Origin: Ampelomyces quisqualis
Lineage: Eukaryota; Ascomycota; Dothideomycetes; Pleosporales; Phaeosphaeriaceae
NCBI GenBank assembly: GCA_018398575.1
Contig: JAGTXZ010000018.1
Location: 1,426,001-1,490,000 of the forward strand
Direction: 5' to 3'
DNA length: 64,000 nucleotides
The translations under genes were made by a program, and so were the position numbers. Positions 1 through 12,299 of this stretch are shown here, piece by piece; within the stretch, counting starts at the first letter, position 1; each line of letters begins with the position of its first letter. The notes below the pieces were generated by a model. It saw only the letters and a list, made by a program, of their open reading frames with translations, had not been told where the DNA came from and did not search any database.

Positions 1-1830
1 CAAAGTATCCTTGGCGACCAGATGAAGAATGCGCCTCACAAAATCAGCACTCAGTCTTGCGCCACCGAGGGCAAAAGCGTGATTAAAGAGCATTTCGCTG
101 GTCATCTGCGTGCTATTCGTTTCGCATGCCAGATAGCTCTCAACCTTCTGCCCAAATGGGTCCAGGACACGTCTCGCTTGAGGGGATGTTTGTGTGAAAA
201 CGGAAGACAGAAAGGGATCGCTCCACCACATTTGTTGGTGGCCTGCAACTCGTGCTAGCGGAGGTAGACCACTAAAGCACAGAAATGCTTCTACAAGTAG
301 CGTCCTGGGAAGATCTGTAGGTATGAGTCTGAGATAATCTTCAATGTCAGCAAAGAAAATGGTGTGGAATGCGTCATCATCTCCAACATCATCTGAAGTT
401 CGCCCTGGATATCGCAGCTTGTTGATTGAATCAACTTCACGTGTATGGAAATCTTCAAAGGTTGAGTCGGCAGTATTGAACAGCGTTACGACTGCTGGTG
501 GAGGCAAGTCGTGGGCAGATGCAGTTTGTTGCCATCCGCTCGATCCAGCTTCGCCAATTCGCGGAGCTTCGTTGTCCCAAAACTCCTCGAAGTCTTTGAG
601 ATCTGTGGGAGCTGTTGAGTGAGAAAGGCTGCGTTCGAGGACTGCTTGCCAGATGGCCAAAGCAAGCTCCTGGTAACCCGCACCATGGATCATGGAGGTC
701 ATACGAATGACGACGTGCAATATGGTTTCCCCGTCCGCGCACTTCTGTATCGCTGCAAGGCATCGAGTGTATACCGCGCAACATGACTCGTACTTGAACC
801 CAGCAAAATTCGATTGCACAAAGTCCAAGTACATGAGCCACAATGCAGTACTTGAGGGAAATTTTGTCAGAACTTCATCCCATTTGCTGGACAACTTGGC
901 GTGGTTCCAGGATCTCTGAGCCTCCTTAAGAAGGCCTTGATACAGAGTGACGAGGTTTTCGTCAGCGTTTGGTACTTTCTTGAGAGCTGCTTCATAGATA
1001 GGAATGCGCACATTGGCAAGCTGTTGTCGCACGGCATCATTGAGGTCAGATGTTGGATTATCGAGCGTCATCATAGCCTCTTGATGCTCGATGAAGGCAA
1101 GCCACGCGTGAAGGTCGGCGGGAAAATCGCGAGTCTTTCGTACCAGCTCAGAGTTCTTTTTTGTAAGTTCCGAGCCAATGGCGACGCCTTTGACTTCAGC
1201 ATCATACTCCGTGTCTGGGTCTAGAGGCCGATCATGCTCACGCTCAAATCGGTGGTAATCTGGTTCCGAGGTATCCTCCTCATCCTCGTCAACATCGCCT
1301 GGCTTCCTTCCACGCGTTTCAGAGAAACGGATGAAGTCTTCGTTTTCGGTGCTGGTATTTCTGGTGTTGGGCAGGATGATGCGCAATGCACGACTACCGT
1401 CTTTTGGCACGTTTTTGCTTGTCAACAAACGTTCGTGCCGCCGGCGCGTCACAGGAGTGATGTACACCTTGGTCTGGGATGACTGATGGCGGTCAATTTT
1501 TTGATCACGATTCAAGCCTAATACAAAGCCATAGCCAAAGCGACGATACGATGGTACATCGGAGCGATTGAGCGTGCCATAGCGTAGTACTTCAGGATCA
1601 CCTCTACGATCGCTGAAATATTGCTTGGACGGCACTGGTCCATGGTTTGGCTTTGGCGCCTCTGAAGATGCCGAAAGTTCGGTTTCGCTTGGGACCTTCT
1701 TTCTGGCTTCTCTTGACGGCGATGTCTCGTGCACTGTATGTGAGGATCGTCTTGGCTCTGCAGAGGTGGTAGGCGCAGGTGCCTTTGGCTTCGGGCGAAA
1801 ACTGGTGAACTTGGGTACATTCGAGGCCAT
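1..1830 (-). CDS. nrde2: NRDE-2 family nuclear protein, N-terminal part (truncated by window edge)
   Basis: An uninterrupted frame runs from ATG at 1830 to base 1 (610 codons) with no stop, so the gene continues past the window. The first 100 residues are Ser/Pro/Lys-rich, then an acidic patch DVDEDEED is followed by the motif ADLHAWLAFIEHQEAM (near residue 236-251), which is the hallmark of the NRDE-2 family, and by helical HAT/TPR-like repeats (for example WLMYLDFVQSNFAGF). NRDE-2 proteins are nuclear factors that act with the MTR4 helicase/exosome in RNA surveillance and, in fission yeast and worms, in small-RNA-guided silencing; that role is family knowledge, not seen here. The start was chosen because it opens the frame and no in-frame ATG lies upstream. 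The gene is divergent from UTP10, sharing a 480-bp intergenic region. Confidence 0.85.
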   Translation of the reverse strand, partial: MASNVPKFTSFRPKPKAPAPTTSAEPRRSSHTVHETSPSREARKKVPSETELSASSEAPKPNHGPVPSKQYFSDRRGDPEVLRYGTLNRSDVPSYRRFGYGFVLGLNRDQKIDRHQSSQTKVYITPVTRRRHERLLTSKNVPKDGSRALRIILPNTRNTSTENEDFIRFSETRGRKPGDVDEDEEDTSEPDYHRFEREHDRPLDPDTEYDAEVKGVAIGSELTKKNSELVRKTRDFPADLHAWLAFIEHQEAMMTLDNPTSDLNDAVRQQLANVRIPIYEAALKKVPNADENLVTLYQGLLKEAQRSWNHAKLSSKWDEVLTKFPSSTALWLMYLDFVQSNFAGFKYESCCAVYTRCLAAIQKCADGETILHVVIRMTSMIHGAGYQELALAIWQAVLERSLSHSTAPTDLKDFEEFWDNEAPRIGEAGSSGWQQTASAHDLPPPAVVTLFNTADSTFEDFHTREVDSINKLRYPGRTSDDVGDDDAFHTIFFADIEDYLRLIPTDLPRTLLVEAFLCFSGLPPLARVAGHQQMWWSDPFLSSVFTQTSPQARRVLDPFGQKVESYLACETNSTQMTSEMLFNHAFALGGARLSADFVRRILHLVAKDTL

Positions 1831-2310
1831 CTTGTCAGGCTGCACATCGGATGCACGCAAAGGTGAAGCGACTGCGTTGCAGGAGATTCACGTGAAATCT
1901 TGTCGGAAAGGGTGTTTCACGGCCCGCCACAATCGCACGTGACCTGCATGGACAAGCCTCGTCTGGTGATTAGTGTCTACGATCCACATGGAGCATGCCG
2001 TGAGAGCGTGGTGTTCCCGTAAGGCCAGGAATGGGATGGGGAGAGGAGCGATGGTGGTGGCCCCGTGATGTGGGCGCGGAAGTTTGCCGATGACGATCCC
2101 TGCACCTAGGACTAGGCTAGTTAGCGGGCACTAGTACTAACCATGCTAGCGCGCCTGCGTCTCGAGAAATTTTGGGAAGCCACGACCCGGACGCTCGCCC
2201 ACCAACAAGTGCGCCACGACCTTGTCCACGCCAATTCACCGCGTGCGATGGCTCCCAAGTCCCTCGAACCAACAACCACCGCCTCATAGACGTCCCATCA
2301 CACCTGCGCC
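1831..2310. promoter_or_regulatory. Divergent intergenic region between NRDE-2 and UTP10 genes
   Basis: 480 bp separating the two divergent start codons. It must contain both 5' leaders and probably a shared promoter. I see CTAG-rich short repeats around 2105-2150 but no convincing TATA box or known operator. Confidence 0.4.
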
Positions 2311-5300
2311 ATGGCGACCGCGCTACAAAAGCAGCTTGCAGCGATTGCGGCTTCGAGCACTCACCAGCTCGACCTCAAGGCGCAAAAGTCGGCGCACGGC
2401 AAGTCGCTTCTCTTCGAACCCAAGGTCGCCGCATCGCAGTCGTTCGAAAATGTTTACGTCATATGTTACGAGGGCTACCGGGACCTGTGCGCGCTCGACT
2501 CGCGCTTCCTGCAATTTTCCCAGAGCTTGTTCAGCGAGCAGAGCAAGGCCGAGGACCGGACGCAGATGACCAAGGAGGAGAACAAGAAGCTGAATGCCGT
2601 CTTGGAAGCATTCATCTCTTTGGTCGGCCCCAAGCTGCTGCTGAAGCCGGCGCAGAAAGCACTTGAGTGGCTGGTCAGGCGGTTCCGGCACGTACCACCC
2701 CACCTGCCTGTCAGAGAAGGAGCCACCGACAGCAGCTTCCTCGAACACCAGCAGCGCTAACAAGGCCCCTCCAGAGTCCACGAGTACAACACCGAGCCGC
2801 TCACATTGGCCTACCTCCCGTACCACGCCACGCCGCAGTTCCTCGCCCTCCTCACAATCCTCCCGGCCCACCCCCCCCCGTCGCTGCGCTTCCTGCATCC
2901 ATACATCCAGTCGCCCACAAATCCGCCCCGGCGCACCATCGTGTACACGGCAGTCAACACGCCTGCCTTCTTCAATGCGTTGCAGGCGTATACCGTCAGG
3001 GTTGTGCAAGCTGGCCACCAGGCATCGCGCGTCATCTCTTTCTGGTCTAGCATCACACTCGAGGCTGTCTTCGGGATTCTGGAGAACACAAGCACCGGCA
3101 GGAGGGACATACAGTCGCAGAAGGCGGAGGAACTGGTGCTCAGAGTGCTCCCAGTGCTGAACAGCTGCATGCGCGCAGAGCATGGCGCCGACACGGTCGC
3201 AGCATGCTATACCATAGTCACAGTCCTGGCCGCGAGAGGCGAGCTCGGCGACAAGCTTCTGGATGGCTTGATGGAGGCTGTCATGCTGGCCCACGATCCG
3301 GAGTCGTTGAACGCGGCACTTCAGTGCCTGGCTGTTATTGCCGAGCAAAGGTCACAAGCACACTTTCCGGAACAGGTTTCTAAGCGACTTCTCACGGTTC
3401 CGCAGCTATCTCAGAAGCTTACTTTGATTTCTCAGCAATGCCGTGTCCACCGGCTGGCATTGGGCTGCGCGCTCGGTGCGCTTGCCACCATCGAACGTTC
3501 TGAACAACACGCGGACCTTTTCCCACAGCTTTTGGCGTTGGGCCTACTGAGCGAATCACACATGCCAACAGCAGTTTCTGCGCTCATCAGCTCAATCCGC
3601 AATTCGACCACTGGCTCAGGAGCGCATGGGCGTCTGCTTCAGGTTGCTGCGCAAGTCGCCGAAACCACTCCATCTCAAAATGCTATGCGAGCTGCCGCAA
3701 AGACCGAAAATTTCGATCTCGAGTCTCTGGGTCTTACCATAAGCCCAATCTCAGATTCTACACAGCCAGTCGAGCTCAATGACGACGATGAAGATATGGT
3801 CGATGTTGGCGATCCGCAGACCGTAGATGGAGCACTTGAAGTAGAGGTTCCTAACTTTTCCGAACAAAGCTTCCTGGGAGAGGATGCTCGCGAAATCTTC
3901 CTCCAAGTCTCAGATGCCTTCCAGCGGGCTGTAGTGGCAAACCAAACCGCTCGATTCTTAGCCTCCGCTCAGCTCCACAAGAACGATGCTACGCGAAAGA
4001 GTCTGTATTTCAGCCTCCTTGCTCGGGTATGGTGTGGTCCACAACCGCCGTCCGTCCGAGTCGCTGCGCTCCGAGCCGCAGCTGTAACTGTGAAGGATGC
4101 TGGTCCTAGCGACGACCTGCAAAACCTGATCCCCTACGTCATCTACGCACTGGCAGACTCGTCTCCAATCGTCCGTCGCGCAGCGGCAGCATGCATCGTA
4201 GCTTTGTCGGAAAGTTACAGGGCCGGGAAAAAGTCGTCGGTATGGGGCAGTTCCGATCTGTACGGAAAAGCTGGAAAGACAGCAAAGAACACCATAAAGA
4301 TTGCAGAACTCAAGTCCGATGACGCATCCAGCTTCGTATCATCGGTCCTTATGCCAATGCTCGAGGAGAGCGTCATGGACTCGAGCTTTGCTGTGCCCGC
4401 ACTCCGAGAAATACTAGAGGGTTCCAAAAACACAAAAACTCAGGCCAGACCTGCACTCAACGCACATATTCGAGCATCTATTCTCTCTTTCCTCGCGAAC
4501 CACCTCGGTCTCACGCCTCTTGTGCGTCTCAGACAAACCCTGTTGCCGATTTTCAGCTTCTTGGGCAAAGGCTCGGACGCTATTCGTGGCAATACCGTTT
4601 TACCACTTGTCTGGAATTGCTGTGTTGTTTCGCTGACAGAGGCCGCCAAAGTCTGCGATGCGGAGCAGGTAACTCTGGAAAGTTACTATCAGGGACATCT
4701 CAAAGCCTTGATGGCAAAGGAAGCCAAGAGCATTCAGATGCTTAATGACCTCATTTCAGAGAGTCTTAAGCCCGGCCAGACCCAGCTTGCCAATTCTGTC
4801 TTCGACCACATCGCACTTTTCTGGCCAACAATAAAAGCCGAGCCAAGGCTATTGCTGGCGCATACACTGCTCAACACAACATTCCAGGATGGCACGACAG
4901 GATCCGAGAAGCTTTGCAGGGAGCGTGCGATTGAACTTCTGCGAAACGTCAAGCATGATTCAGCTACTCTTGTCACATTTTTAGAGAGTGTGCTTGCCGC
5001 TGTGCAGACGCCTGAAGGACCGCCGACTAAGAAGAGACGGCGAACTAGTCGAAACGAAATGGCACGCGTCGAAGTATCATCGCAAGATGACGTACAACGA
5101 TTACTACGACAACTGGCACTAGTCCTTGAGCTGATTGAAGGATCGAATCCAGGACAACATCCGGAGCTATTCCGAAGTCTGTTCAGCGTGTTTGGTGACC
5201 TCCAGCCTCTCAAGCAGCAGTCGGGGTCCGAGTTGGTTTACCTGCAGAGCATGATTCTTGGCTCCCTGACACCTATTGTGGACACGATAAAAGTGAGTGC

Positions 5301-7817
5301 TAATAATGTAATGCTTTTGCTGTATGCTAATTTGTTCAGCGGCAAACCGACACCGCCGAGTATCAATCAGTGGTTCGCGCTGATCTCCTCATCGACTGCA
5401 TTCGACACTCGGCCAGCCCACAAGTTCAGAACAGTGCACTGCTGTTAATCGCCAATCTTGCATCATGGGTGCCAGAACTGATCCTGCACAATCTTATGCC
5501 CATCTTCACATTCATTGGATCTACTCTGCTACGTCAACAAGACGACTATTCCGCGCAAGTAGTGGACAAGGTTTGTCTCGCGATTAAGGCTTCTGATAGC
5601 ATGATTAACAAGATGTAGACGATTTCTCGAGTCGTGCCGCAGCTGGCCGCGTCCCTCCGCTCGAAGCACAAGAACTTCCTTACAGGAGTGTCGGACCTTC
5701 TGCTCAGCTTCACTGCCGCCTTTGAACACATACCTCTGCATCGCCGTCTGAAGCTTTTCTCTGAGCTGGCCAGAACGTTAGGACCCCAGGACTCGCTCTC
5801 TGCCATTATCGCATTGCTCGCTGATCGCTATCACAATGGCACGACTCAACGCCAATTTTCGATCGATTTGCTACTGGTCTTCGATCCGGTACATACTCTC
5901 GATGCCTTCAAAGGGTATCTGAATCTTGTCGTCGATGCGGCAGCACCAAAGCGCAAGGTATCTGACATCCTGTTCGGCCTCAACGACAAGACCGCGCCTC
6001 ACGTGGAGACTGCCATCAAGGATCTTCTGGCAGCGTTAGCAGACCTTGCTACCGACGAACGGCTACGAGCACACGTTTCCAAGGCGTTCAGGCGGAGAGA
6101 TGATCTAGCCAGGCCTCGAGAAGTGTTTGCCACCATCGTTGAGACGATCATCCAGCTTTCCAAGAAGGTGGCGTCTTCGCCCAAACTATACGACGGCTGT
6201 AGTCGCGTGCTTGCCAAATGCCTGGATCTTCTTCCTACACCAGATCTGATCAAATCAGCTGAATTGCTGCTCGCCAACTCTGACCATCATGTGCAAGTCG
6301 CAGTTATCAAGTCCGTCGAGGTTCGTGCTGGAAATACCGTGCAGAATGACAAGAAGTCTTTGTCAGCTCTGATATCCTTTCTCCCTCGCGTGGAGATCGT
6401 TCTGCAACAGTCGCAAGTCATCGAGGTCAAGATGATATCCATCAGCTGCATTGACAGAATCATTGAGCGATTCGGCAAGAAAGACGCATCTACAGTGGCA
6501 GCTGTGGCTCAAACAGTTGCCGGACCCCAGGCTCTGTCGAGTGGTGATGACCGGATTCAAATACTGTCTCTGCTATGCCTGACCTCCACCGTCGACGTTC
6601 TCGAAGACGAAGCTATTTCCTTGCTCCCAATCGTTCTGCCGACGGCCTTCGAGTACCTCTCGCAGACCATTGAATCTAAGAATGCAGGACTACACAACGC
6701 AGTTTACTCACTCTTGTCGAACATTGTCGAGCGCTTGGGATACATGTTCTCCCGCGAGTATTTGGAGACAGCCCTTCGTTTGTCACATCGCTCTGCTGCC
6801 TCCGGTGTTGATGATGCTTGCGTTGACAGTCGCAGAGCTTTCTATACGAATGTGTCGGAACATCTCGATGCCCAAGAGACATTCGCGGCCATCAAGTCTA
6901 CGTGGACTCACGCTATCTCACAAGGCTTTGATGCCGCCTCGGAGCACCTCGAGCTACTTCGCACTACGGTTAATCAACAGTCAAAGTCTAAGCTCATGAA
7001 AGCTAGCTCAACGCTGTTTAGTTTGCTGCTACAGCTCTTCAAATTACGACAAGCCATTGCGTCGCAGGAAGCGCAAGAGTTCGACGACGAAGAGATCGAA
7101 CAGCTGGACAACATGCTTGACGAATCTGCCCTCGCAATGGTTCTAAAGCTCAACGACGCCACGTTCCGGCCTTTCTTCGTACAGCTCGTCGACCAAGAAG
7201 GACCCCTGACATTGGAGCCAGAATACGCCATCACATTTTACAAGTTCCTTGCCGCCTTCTTCGAAAAGTTCAAGTCCATTGTCACCAGCTACTCTAGCCA
7301 CATGATCGATCACGCAGCAAAAATGCTCGAGTACCTTGTCCAAGAAGAAGTAGCTTCGGAGCTTAGAAGTGCGGTGCTCAGCGCATTGCAAAGGTCGTTT
7401 CAGCACGACCAGGACGGTTTTTGGCAAGCACCCTCGCATTATAGCGCCATCTTAGCGCCACTTGTGAACCTCCTCACCATCTCGGCTGCCGACCAAGTCA
7501 CAGCAGACGTAGTACCAACCATCACCGATCTCGCTGCTTCTTCGTCCTCGTCACTTGACAACCATCGTGAACTCAACGCGATTCTCTTGCGATACATGCG
7601 CTCCGACTCGCCGGCCACGCGCCTAGCGACAGTCAAGTGCGAGCAGAGTCTTACAAGGAGACTTGGCGAGGAGTGGCTGGGCTTGCTTCCTGAGATGCTA
7701 CCATTCATCAGTGAGCTTCGGGAGGACGACGATGAAATGGTCGAGAGGGAGACACAGAGGTGGATAACCCAGGTTGAGGAGGTGCTCGGGGAGAGTTTGG
7801 AGGGTATGTTGCAGTAG
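2311..7817 (+). CDS. utp10: UTP10 / HEATR1, U3 snoRNP-associated HEAT-repeat protein
   Basis: Four exons: 2311-2687, 2775-5292, 5340-5570, 5619-7817, giving 1774 residues, the usual length for fungal UTP10. The N-terminus (MATALQKQLAAIAASSTHQL) and the block EWLVRRFR-VHEYNTE are characteristic of the family; the rest is a long array of HEAT-type helices, with an acidic stretch NDDDEDMVDVG near residue 460 and a basic patch KKRRRTSR near residue 880. UTP10 belongs to the t-UTP/UTP-A complex of the small-subunit processome and is needed for early 18S pre-rRNA processing and rDNA transcription in the nucleolus. Introns 2 and 3 are 47 and 48 bp GT-AG (gtgagt, gtttgt). Intron 1 (2688-2774) fits family sequence only if the donor is GC (GCACGT) with branch site GCTAAC; a GT donor at 2692 or 2682 would break the conserved RRFRVHEYN block or the frame. 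The ATG lies in a good context (GCCATGG). Confidence 0.93.
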
Positions 7818-7934
7818 TCTCTTGGCTTGTGTGGACAGGTTATTCAAGTGCAATAAGATACCATTTAGTTGTCAAGAGTTGCGACGCATATGGGATGTAT
7901 AAGAACTTGCATACATCGATCGTTCATTGATACT

Positions 7935-9790
7935 CTAGTCTCTCGAAGACTTCGCCTCAAGTTGTTGCCTTCCTAGATCTTCTCGTTCCAGTGAGATTTC
8001 CTTGATCAAGCAAGAGAGCGCGAAGCCCGCTACTGCCGCCCCGGCGATCATCCAAAATACCCCGTACAACGAGACCTTGTATGCGTCGATAACGCGATCC
8101 AACAGGTCGCTGGGCATGTCACCAGCAATCTCTCGCAAGACCTGTATAGCAGCAACTGCCTCCTGCGGGTTCCCCAAAAATGCCAATCCTTCTGGCAAAG
8201 CGCCTACGGCCTTGATCTTTGTCGTGTAAATCGTGTTGAAAATACTTGAGCTGAGCGCGAGGCCCACGAGACCGCCAAACAGGCGGAAAGATACGAGAAT
8301 GCCCGTCGCAAGGCCCATGTCGTCCACATTGACCATGCTAGCCTGCAGCGGCAGATTCAGAACGGACCAAAACGGGCCAAGACCCAGACCAATGATTACC
8401 TGGAAGGAGACTTTGGCCGCAAGACGCGAATCGCGGTCCAACAGTGTCATGACGCCCGCACCGACTGCCACAAACACCCAGCTAACTAGAATCGTGAACC
8501 GATATGTGCGCATGATCTCGACGACAACGGACCCGGCAACCGCGCTGGCAATCGCAAGAAAGCACCCAGGAAGCGTCAGTACAGCGGCGCGTAGCGGCGA
8601 ATGCAAGTATACTGCCTGCAAGAACAACGGCACGTATAGCATGATGATGTAGTTGGCGACGCCATGTAAGAATCCAGCAGCCAATGTCATACATGCCGTC
8701 CGACTCTTGAATATACGATACGGAAACACAGGCTCGAGCGGCCTGGACTCGTACCAGCCGAAGAAAACCAACAAGCCGATGCCGAGGAGGAAGGGGATAA
8801 GTGTCTGGTACGACCCCCATGGGAACATGGCTCCTGCCCAGGCCAGCGGCGACGCGAATAAGGTACATCCCGCAGTAAACAGCGCAAGTCCGGTCCAGTC
8901 CATTCGCCGGAGCTTTTGCGAAAGTGGTTGTTCGAGTGGTTTGAGGCGGAGGAAAGATATAGCCAGGCCGAGACCTATGGCGGAGATGGGGAGATTGATC
9001 CATCCTCTTTGCATACCTATTAGCACAAACTCACGTCCTCTCGGTTGCTTTGGGACAAAGGCACTTACATCCACCTCCAGCCTGCATACTCCGCAAACAA
9101 CCCCCCCGTCACAGGCCCAAGTACGGACCCACCTAGCATCGGAATCGCAAATAACCCAAGATACACCGGCCGCTCTTTCAACGTGGTAATATCCGCCAGA
9201 ATAATCTCACACAACACATCCAGTCCCCCGGCGCCCAAGCCCTGCATCACCCTCCCCAAAATCAAAACATTCATCCCCCTCGCAAGCGCGAAAATTATAC
9301 TCCCAACCATGAACAACGCAAACGACGTATACAGCGGTAGTAACCGCCCAAAAACATTCGACACGGACGTGTGCACCGGCTGAACGACCACAACGGCCAA
9401 AATGAAAGATATCGATGCCCAGAATCCTTCGAGCGTGGTGCCGTGCAAATCGTACGCAATGGACGGAATAGCGACGCCGAGAACCGTCGCGTCGAGAGCG
9501 CAGAGGAAGCCCATTATCAGGAGAGATGCGAAAGACATGTGGAAAGAAAGCGGTTTTTGAAGGAACGACCGCACGGGGGACGCGCGGGTTGGCGTGTCGT
9601 CGACTGGCAGAGTGAATGATTCGCGGGATTCTTGCTTTGCGAGATGATGCGTGCTTGATTCGTGGGGTGGGAGGGCGCACATGGGGAGGGCTTCTTTGCT
9701 GCTGGTGGTTGAGTGGTGGTCCATACTGGCTTTTGGAGTCGAGGCTCTGAAGGTGGGAAGGCTGGTCTCACTGTCTTGAGGACGCGCCAT
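7935..9790 (-). CDS. MFS drug:H+ antiporter (DHA2-type, 14 TM)
   Basis: Two exons, complement(9069-9790) and complement(7935-9006), separated by a 62-bp GTAAGT...AAAG intron, encode 597 residues. After a polar N-terminal tail of about 85 residues comes the family motif LDATVLGVAIPSIAYDL in TM1, then many hydrophobic segments, the WRW-I-GWINLPISAIG junction restored by splicing, and a long C-terminal transporter half ending in a basic tail. DHA2 transporters export toxic or hydrophobic compounds at the plasma membrane, and members often sit in secondary-metabolite loci. The ATG at 9790 is chosen over an in-frame ATG at 9862 because its context is ACCATGG. The gene converges on UTP10 with 117 bp between stop codons. 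Its position next to the PKS region suggests, but does not prove, a role in product export or self-protection. Confidence 0.9.
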
Positions 9791-10789
9791 GGTGAGTTTG
9801 GAACAGAGAGTCGGAAATGCGCTGGTGTCGGTGACTTGACGCAGTAATTGATTTTTTCCCAAGCAGTTGTCTATGCTTCAAGACGGTTTTCAAAACACCA
9901 AAGCGTTGTTGTTGCTTCGAAATGGTGGTCGATACGCCAAAGCACTTCTTAACGCCAAAGCACGTGCGGACCGTTTCAATGTTGGTGGACGCAACCCACG
10001 GGAAGGATCTTTTTCTCCGCCGCGGAAACAGGTCGCAAAATGGTACCGATCAAGGCAGCCTTGCTGCGGCTTACCGGCTGAATGTGCAACTCGATTGCCG
10101 ATGTGCATTACTGCCCAGCGCATTTATGAACATGCCAAGTCACATGCATGTCAGACGAAGATAATAGACGGTGCTATATACTTCTTGGACAATCTATAGG
10201 CTGGAAGCAGCTGGGCAGACATGGTGGGGGCGAAGTCAGACATCCAAATCAGCCCCCCGAATCTGTGCCGCTCTCATGTAGCACATTTATCTTGTCCTAC
10301 CACATGTTTTATGGGGATTCACTGAATTCTTCAACCACTGGTACCTATCGCGAGTTTCGGAGTCCGAAATTGAGTAAGGCTGTGTATAAGGAGGGATTGG
10401 CAACGGAGAATGATGGTTGAGTACTGACGGTGGTGATGTATAATGACTCTTTGTGCGACTAAGCGATCTGTCCACGACAGGAATTCATGGCCGAGGTGTG
10501 ACCGCGCAAATAAAGAATGGTGGCCAATCTTACGCAGATGATAATGGTACAGGTGCATCTATTCAAAAGTATCTGCATTGTTGCGCTTTGTATTTTAGGA
10601 TGGATGTTGGAGTTACACGTAGTTTGCCATAGTGACGCCTTCTCATGTAACACAGCATCGTTCTCAGCCTACCACTTCTCACTGCGCAATCACATTCGTC
10701 ACCCTCTTAACTGTGTAGGACATGGATAAACTTTCTATACCAAACGCGCGGTGGCTTGGTGTCTCAGCTCACCCATGGCACAGAGTTCC
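9791..10789. other. Intergenic region, no gene seen
   Basis: About 1 kb between the transporter start and the 3' end of the acetyltransferase-like gene. It contains only short frames on both strands without recognisable motifs. It should hold the transporter promoter and the acetyltransferase terminator. Confidence 0.5.
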
Positions 10790-12299
10790 TCAGGCTCCAA
10801 TTCCGTTCAGCCATGTCTCCAGATCCGAAAGCAATCTATCGCCGATCCTCTCCTCAACCGCGACCTCCTGCCAACTGCAGGTCACGCACATCTGTTCGTT
10901 CTTGACCGTCATGAGTGAGACAGAGAAAGCGGCGGAGGGAACCTCCGCACTGAGAACTAGCTCTGCCCTATCAAACGACCATCCAGCCTTCTCCTGACTC
11001 TTGCCCTCTACCACACCTATATTTGTAACAAGCCATGACAAATACCGCGTCCGTCGTGCCTCGCGTTGCTGCTGGATGTTCCAGTCAGGACACCAGCCCA
11101 TGACGGCCAACAAGTCATTCCTTGTGCCCATGGCAACACGCGCTGCAATCTCGGCACGGATTTGTGCGGATGTACTCCAGATGGCGTCCATAACATCTTC
11201 AGGTAGGATTCGGGGTAAATCTGCATGTGTGCCGGCGTTTGCCATGATCTCGCGGATCCTTGCGACTAGCTCGGGTGCGAACTCATGATCAAGCACAGAG
11301 TCCCAATTGCACATACTCTCTTTTGGATCTAACCAGGGATATTCCGAGGTTCTGGCGGGCAGGAAGTGACGAAGGTCGTACGGCGTGCGGCTTGCAAACC
11401 CCGTGCCCGAAGCAGGCTCAAGGGAGCAAGTAAGGGAGACAAGGACCAAGGCGTGCATCAACCCAGTGACGGTGGTATCATGCATGCGACAGGCGGACAC
11501 AATGTTTTCAACGATCTTCGAATCGATTGTGAAGGTCCGGAATCGGGTTGCGTACGGCGTGCATTTGATTGGGGCCCAGGATGCATGGGGCGCTCCAGGA
11601 AAGAATGAGACGGGCTTGAAATCATTATATAACCACTTCAGAAAGAAACCGTACTCCAGCGGCCATGAGCAGATGATTTCACCATTCGGTGGGAGTTTCT
11701 CAACGTCATTAGGCAGTACAAGAGTCCACTCAGGTGCAGAACTGTCAACCAGAGCTTTTTCAGGGGCGGCAGTTTCGTTCAAAGCGTGGAGAAACTGGCG
11801 GTGGAAGATCTTGCCGCTCATGCCATCGTGATGCGCGTGATTCCACACATACAAGATGTATAAGGCATTTGTCTTGGGTCCGTGCAAAATGATGAGTCGC
11901 CATCCGGGATGTGTTGAAATATTGTCGAATCTGGAGTCCAGCTGCGTCTGCATGGTGTCGACGTACACCTTCTCGATTTGACTGGCATCGGCACATGGTA
12001 TCCACTCAACATGGTCGCGGAGGCTCAGCTGGTCCAGTCGTACGAACGCAGGATGTCTGGTTTCCTCATCTGTAATTCCAACGTGGAGATGAGGCTGATC
12101 AAGAACTACTCGTGCCAAAGCATTGATAATGCTGTTTTTGAGCGCGGTTGAGGCAAGGTCCGCTGGCGGATAGTAACGACAAGCTACGACAGTGCCACGA
12201 TACTGGTCAAACCTGTGCATAGCTGTTTGGTAGGCTTCGCTGCGCCTGCATGAGATGACTACTATTCAGAGGTGAGTGAGAAACATACTGGCTGCCCAT
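10790..12299 (-). CDS. Alcohol-acetyltransferase-like protein (AATase / condensation-domain fold)
   Basis: The main exon, complement(10790-12245), carries NHAHHDGMSG, the HHxxxDG-type catalytic motif of CoA-dependent acyltransferases, near residue 140. The frame fits the AATase family (PF07247): an N-terminal RSEAYQTAMHRFDQYRG...ACRY block, a central HHDG, and C-terminal strands (SVSLMTVKNEQMCVTCSW). The N-terminal block is complete only if an 11-nt first exon, complement(12289-12299) (ATGGGCAGCCA), is joined across a 43-bp GTATGT...GCAG intron, giving 488 residues; the alternative is a start at 12220 and 476 residues. Such enzymes O- or N-acylate small molecules, so it could acylate the product of the neighbouring PKS. 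It is transcribed towards the transporter and away from the PKS. Family call fairly sure; substrate unknown. Confidence 0.75.

Noticed and set aside
2323..3348. 341-codon minus-strand frame
   Set aside because: Antisense to UTP10 exons 1 and 2, whose plus-strand protein is unmistakable.
8002..9383. Series of plus-strand frames opposite the MFS gene
   Set aside because: They are antisense to a clear transporter with a well-defined intron.
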